NCBI GenBank assembly: GCA_950022655.1
Contig: OX465584.1
Location: forward strand, 58,872,335 to 58,936,334
DNA from: Alentia gelatinosa
Lineage: Eukaryota > Annelida > Polychaeta > Phyllodocida > Polynoidae
DNA length: 64,000 nt
Direction: 5' to 3'
The position numbers and the translations under genes were made by a program. Below the pieces are notes generated by a model that was not told where the DNA came from, did not search any database, and saw only the letters and a list, made by a program, of their open reading frames with translations. This document shows, piece after piece, positions 60,775 through 64,000 of this stretch. The first letter of the stretch is position 1. Each line of letters opens with the position of its first letter.

Positions 60775-61345
60775 AACAAATAGTACGTTCATCAGTGATG
60801 GATGAGCGTGCAATTATAAATGAATAACAATTAAAAGGTTTCTGTTACATTCAGTCAATGGATGGTTTTCTCTAACCCACTTGCAGCCAGTCAACTTGCC
60901 ATTTCTGCAACTGCCTGAGTAGAGGATCCAGATATATCAAGCACCAGTGGTATTTTAATCTCGACTGCTATTTTGAGGCACGAATTCCTGCCTTCGCTTG
61001 TACTATGCTGCCTTGAGTGATTTGCCAGTAACCAGAGTATTACTCTTCAACCATAGGTCCTAAAATTCGAACAGCCAATCACAAAATTCCTTTCTCCCAT
61101 CAGACAGAGGGAACAGGTAAATGGGAGCCGTCCTCTGTTAGACCCTTACTGACCGTAAGCCATTTTGGTCATGGTCACAGGGCATGCCTCTCAGATCTTG
61201 AGACACTGGCTCCCTGCTCTGTTCTCACTATCACAGTGAATACCATGCAGATAGTGAAGGGTTAGTTTTCTGAAAGCATGCTGGAAGTTCAATATGACCA
61301 GTCTAACCTCTGGGCGATGTATATAGGTCAAGCACTCTCTAATAA
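60775..61345 (+). repeat. Dispersed repeat family C with an insertion
   Basis: Starts AACAAATAGTACGTTCATCA and ends CAAGCACTCTCTAATAAAA. The middle is interrupted at 60975-61165 by the repeat shared with 60070-60270. Confidence 0.7.
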
Positions 61346-61379
61346 AACACTCTATAGATACTCTTGATCCAAAGTTGTT

Positions 61380-62660
61380 ATGCCTGACGCCTACGACTAC
61401 AGGTTAGAGACAGTCACTAGCTCAAATCCCCTCCATCTTTTCTAAGTAATAAATGTTCTTTCTGGAACCAATGAAAGAATGAAAGTCCTAGTGCACCAGT
61501 TACTGCCTATAATTTCCATTGTAAATTGTCATCTTTTTACCTCCTGAATTTTTCCTCTTTACAGAGGCATAACAACTTAAACATTCCCACTATATGTCAG
61601 TCCCTGTAGTCTAGAGGTAGAGGATCTGTACAGGAAACCCGGGGTTGAGATTTCAAATCCCCTCCATCCAGAACCTGTATTTTTTATCTGGGTAATACAG
61701 ATTCTTCTATGAACCGAAAACAGTTCTGATGAACTAGTGACTGCATATAACTGCCATTTTAAATTGTCATTTGTTCTCATTCTGAATTATTTCTCTTCCC
61801 GTTTTTGAATTTTACAGAGGACTATCTACCTAAAGGTTGAGAGTTCAAATACCCTCTATGTTCATCTCATTACTTGGCTGCACTGGTATAGTTAGCCTGG
61901 AAGCCTGGCCTAGTTAGACTATAGGCCAGGTAACGGGTTCCAGTTTCGTGGTGCATTATTGGTAACGCCTCCATCTTTCTGTTGCATTGTGGGATTGCGC
62001 CACCTTGGCAGGCCACCAGATATGCTGGTTCCCGGGGTATCCACTAGGGGGCTCGCTAGTGACAACGGGACGTACTACAGTCTAGTTGAAGGACGTAGGA
62101 ACCCGTTACCTGCCCCTTATTTCATTAGGGCAGGGAACCAGTCTATGGTATAGTCTAACCACAGCACTGACACTGGGTAGACATGACAAGAACTAACGTT
62201 ATCACTGACAGTGCCTGCCACCTGGTGTATAATGAGGAACCAGATTCATCCATGCATTTGTTACACTAGCCACCAGAGCTATACTGTTTTAGGTGTGGTC
62301 GGGTTAAATCTGTGACCCTTTGCTGATTCCCCCCATGTAGTACTTGTAGATTGGCCACCAACCCCTGTCTGCACCTAGCTGCGATTTACAGCAAACGTCT
62401 GCTCTGATGGCCAGTTTATGTAGTAGTTACTGCATATAATTGGCATTGTTAATTGTAATTTTTTCTCTTTCTGAATTTGTTCTACTTGCCACCTGGTGTA
62501 TTGTCATTTCTTATCTTTCCAATGTTTTTTTCTACTTCCGTTTTTGAATCTTAAAGAGGCTTAAACAACATAAACATTCCCAATACATGTCAGGTAGAAG
62601 ATCCTCGAGAGAAATTTAAGGTTGAGAGTTCACTCTGCCAGAAATTATCCTTTTAATGAA
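61380..62660 (+). repeat. Tandem tRNA-derived SINE-like array
   Basis: About four diverged units of roughly 210 bp. The clearest head (61597-61668) starts TCCCTGTAGTCTAGAGGTAG, which fits the acceptor and A box of a tRNA-Glu-like sequence. It has GATTTCAAATCCCC in the B box position. The tail repeats GTGACTGCATATAA, AAATTGTCAT, CTGAATT and AACATTCCCA blocks. Weaker heads lie near 61396, 61830 and 62590. A hAT-like MITE (61894-62145) is inserted in the array. Confidence 0.6.
61894..62145. mobile_element. hAT-like MITE, copy of 7361-7668
   Basis: TAGCCTGGAAGCCTGG at the left and GGGAACCAGTCTA at the right, flanked on both sides by GGTATAGT. Interior blocks GGTGCATTRTTGGTAACGCC and GCATTGTGGGATTGCGC are shared with the copy beside GULO. 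Confidence 0.65.
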
Positions 62661-63199
62661 AACTAGGCGATTTTTCTTATTTGGTTAAAAACTCGTAGGA
62701 AAAAGATTCAAATTTTTGGGAGTAGTTTAGGAAACAAAAAGAGCCCTAAAAAGGGTTATTCTTCGACATTTCACTTTTTTCCAACATTCCAACCATGTAA
62801 CTTCAAAAGTAGCCTACACTCTAAATCGCTTATTTTTCAAATTTCCATACAAAACATGCAAGAGCGAGTACTAATTTATAGGTCAGAAATGTACCCTTAC
62901 CAAACTCTCTCTAAAGGATCTAGAGGTTTGATTCCAACTTTACCAAATATGGTACCGATCACCCCTCAGATCTTTTTACTTAGAGGGGGAAAAAAGCATG
63001 GACCAGCCTAAAGGCTGAATGCTTACCCAAATTGCCAGTAAGAAACTATTCAAATCATATACGAAGGAAAACTACCCTCACTCTTTATAAGACCAACTAT
63101 AACAGTCCATAACTTACACAATATGTTGTTTGAACCTGTGTACCAGACCTAAAATACTACCATGCTAGATCATTCATTACTATGTAATCTTCCCCTAGT
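62660..63199. other. Intergenic, no feature recognised
   Basis: A+T-rich, with no exon or repeat family identified by eye. Confidence 0.4.
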
Positions 63200-63505
63200 A
63201 TCCCACCCCTAATATAAAATTCCATAGGCTTAACATTGAGTTTCTGTATGCCACGCTGGCTGGCATACAGAGTTTTATATGCCACTAGTGGCATACAGAA
63301 TTATTATCACATAATATTCCAAAATCGAGGAGACGGGGTGGGATAAAATCAACACTTGATTCGTTTTAATCTTGGCCACCGCATGCCACTCCTGGAGTTT
63401 TGGCTCCGGACTTCACTCGGCTTCGCCTCATGAAGTCACTATGCCAAACTCCAGTCGTGGCATACGGTGACCAAGATTAAAACTCATCCAGTTTTATGAT
63501 AGTAT
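63200..63505 (+). mobile_element. Foldback-superfamily element
   Basis: Near-identical to 29365-29685: TCCATAGGCTTAACATTGAG, ATGCCACTAGTGGCATACAG, GGGGTGGGATAAAATC, then a hairpin (63370-63486) with the CACTCGGCTTCGCCTCATG loop. Confidence 0.8.
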
Positions 63506-63784
63506 GCCTAGATATATGACTAGATTGTGTTACAACCAGTTACACCAGAATTGTTTTACTTCTGGAAAAAGTCATATGATAAAGCTAGATACTAGCGGCT
63601 TGATAGAGTAGTTGTATGATTTGGTTAGTCACTGATGGTCTTAATGATCAAGATAGAAACTTGTTACCATACCTCATGTATATGCCCTATACTAATTAAG
63701 ATGAATTGAATTGTTTTGTATATCTTCCCATTTCATTTCATTTTCTCATACTGTACCAATCTGTTGTTAGTATAGTGTATGATT

Positions 63785-64000
63785 TTATTACAGCGTGCTT
63801 ACACACGCTTTATACATCATCTAGAGTTTAGAGAGGTCCATATAGACTTTCAGGGTACTGCATACAAACTATCCCTTCACTATCTGTGTGATATTCACTG
63901 TGATATTGAGAGCAGAGCAGGGAACCAGTGTCACAGTGTCTTAGAGCCATGCCCAGCTGACCATGACCAATCACTCAAGACCGAAATACCTCATTGACCT
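63785..64000 (-). repeat. Dispersed repeat family C, cut by the window end
   Basis: Begins GCGTGCTTACACACGCTTTA and continues with GGTCCATATAGACTTTCAGG and TGACCATGACCAATCACTCA, the inverse of 34005-34395. Confidence 0.75.

Noticed and set aside
61597..61668. A functional tRNA-Glu gene
   Set aside because: A and B boxes are recognisable, but the acceptor stem and anticodon arm do not close, and related copies are repeated in tandem with a common tail.

Overview
This window is animal nuclear DNA. It holds two multi-exon genes with canonical GT-AG introns, both read on the minus strand, in a very repeat-rich background of foldback elements, MITEs, LINE fragments, a tyrosine-recombinase retrotransposon and a large minisatellite. 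No bacterial-style operons, rRNA genes or intact tRNA genes were seen. A working L-gulonolactone oxidase, a nicotinic-type ligand-binding domain protein and these transposon types fit a marine invertebrate. Amphioxus, a hemichordate or echinoderm, or a lophotrochozoan are all possible, and the sequence alone does not decide. Gene 1 (34510 down to 7672, minus) is a complete GULO gene. Eleven coding exons join in frame into a 438-residue protein with the covalent-FAD histidine motif, a second flavin motif and the HWxK motif of aldonolactone oxidases. It would make vitamin C. Its introns carry a degenerate YR retrotransposon with split direct repeats (10650-14914), microsatellites, LINE remnants and many MITEs. 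Gene 2 (58798 down to 43558, minus) lies about 9 kb upstream in the same orientation. Five coding exons encode 248 residues: a signal peptide and a nicotinic-type Cys-loop ligand-binding domain that stops just before the first membrane helix. It therefore looks like a secreted acetylcholine-binding-protein homologue. It lacks the paired cysteines of loop C and has a short Cys-loop. The main finding is in intron 2 of gene 2. A minisatellite of about 6.4 kb (49590-56036) begins inside the last codons of exon 2, and every unit repeats the exon end plus its 5' splice site. In the transcript each unit reads as a pyrimidine tract, CAG, then GTAACT, which is the form of a recursive splice site, repeated some 260 times. 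Layout: 1-6899 intergenic repeats; 6900-7668 LINE remnant and hAT-like MITE next to the GULO stop codon; 7672-34510 GULO; 34511-43557 intergenic, full of foldback repeats; 43558-58798 AChBP-like gene; 58799-64000 intergenic, with foldback elements and a tandem tRNA-derived SINE-like array.
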